5,647 nucleotides of DNA, taken from positions 1 through 5,647 of the forward strand of contig DASYRX010000070.1 in NCBI GenBank assembly GCA_036003845.1, given 5' to 3'. The stretch is from DASYRX01 sp036003845. Its GTDB lineage: Bacteria; Gemmatimonadota; Gemmatimonadetes; Gemmatimonadales; Gemmatimonadaceae. The notes below the pieces were generated by a model. That model had not been told where the DNA came from. It saw only the letters and a program-made list of their open reading frames with translations, and made no database searches. This document shows, piece after piece, positions 5,553 through 5,647 of this stretch (position 1 is its first letter; the number at the start of each line of letters is the position of its first letter). Made by a program: the position numbers and the translations under genes.

Positions 5553-5647
5553 TCACCTAATCCAGTGTCCAATCCGCTTCCAGCGAATATCCGTGATAGC
5601 AGGAAGCGCTCGATCACTATCTGCATTCCACGAGTAGTACACGAACA
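5553..5647 (-). CDS. C-terminal 30 codons of an unidentified protein
   Basis: One minus-strand frame is open from the right edge (first whole codon 5645-5643) to a TGA at 5555-5553. The tail ends TDIRWKRIGHWIR, rich in Trp and basic residues, with several Tyr and Trp near the edge. The choice of frame is supported by the stop lying just before the 5507-5543 hairpin and by the same orientation as the other genes. Another minus frame is also open and runs through the hairpin, so the call is tentative. I do not recognise the family. Confidence 0.4.
   Translation of the reverse strand, partial: FVYYSWNADSDRALPAITDIRWKRIGHWIR

Overview
The window is GC-rich, and every gene I can support lies on the minus strand. 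It reads, in transcription order from right to left: the last 30 codons of an unidentified gene (right edge to 5553), a penicillin-acylase-family N-terminal nucleophile hydrolase (5433-3145), an esterase D/antigen 85-type lipoprotein (2933-1935), a small four-helix membrane protein of unknown function (1888-1361), and an exported M24 metallopeptidase that runs off the left edge (1214-1). I see no RNA genes, CRISPR array, transposase or phage gene.

The organism is a Gram-negative-type bacterium with lipoprotein export and strong G/C bias at third codon positions. The gene mix (signal-peptide M24 peptidase, penicillin acylase family, esterase lipoprotein, all with exported signals) and the unusual abundance of the hexamer GTTAGG/CCTAAC resemble what I would expect of Gemmatimonadota. 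This is inference from general impression, not a database match.

Three of the four main genes encode exported hydrolases acting on peptide, amide or ester bonds. Together they suggest periplasmic or surface scavenging of peptides and acylated compounds. No shared pathway is proven, and the 146-211 bp gaps between several genes argue against one tight operon. Only the esterase and the membrane protein are close (46 bp).

The gene content is ordinary; the intergenic gaps are more interesting. (a) The 211 bp gap between acylase and esterase holds a 174 bp segment (2962-3135) bounded by perfect 15 bp inverted repeats. These continue inward as an imperfect repeat with CGGA motifs at mirrored 9/8 bp steps, which looks like a MITE or a structured leader. 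(b) The gap upstream of the M24 gene holds a 56-66 bp imperfect palindrome (1251-1316) plus repeated TTGTC half-sites. (c) The gap upstream of the acylase holds two hairpins. One is built of 7 bp units just after the upstream stop codon. The other is followed by a six-T run and ends 11 nt before the acylase start, with a loop complementary to the acylase Shine-Dalgarno sequence, so it could be an attenuator or translational switch. (d) The hexamer GTTAGG/CCTAAC occurs 14 times, nearly always in frame as Leu-Gly (TTA GGN) or Leu-Thr (CTA ACG).
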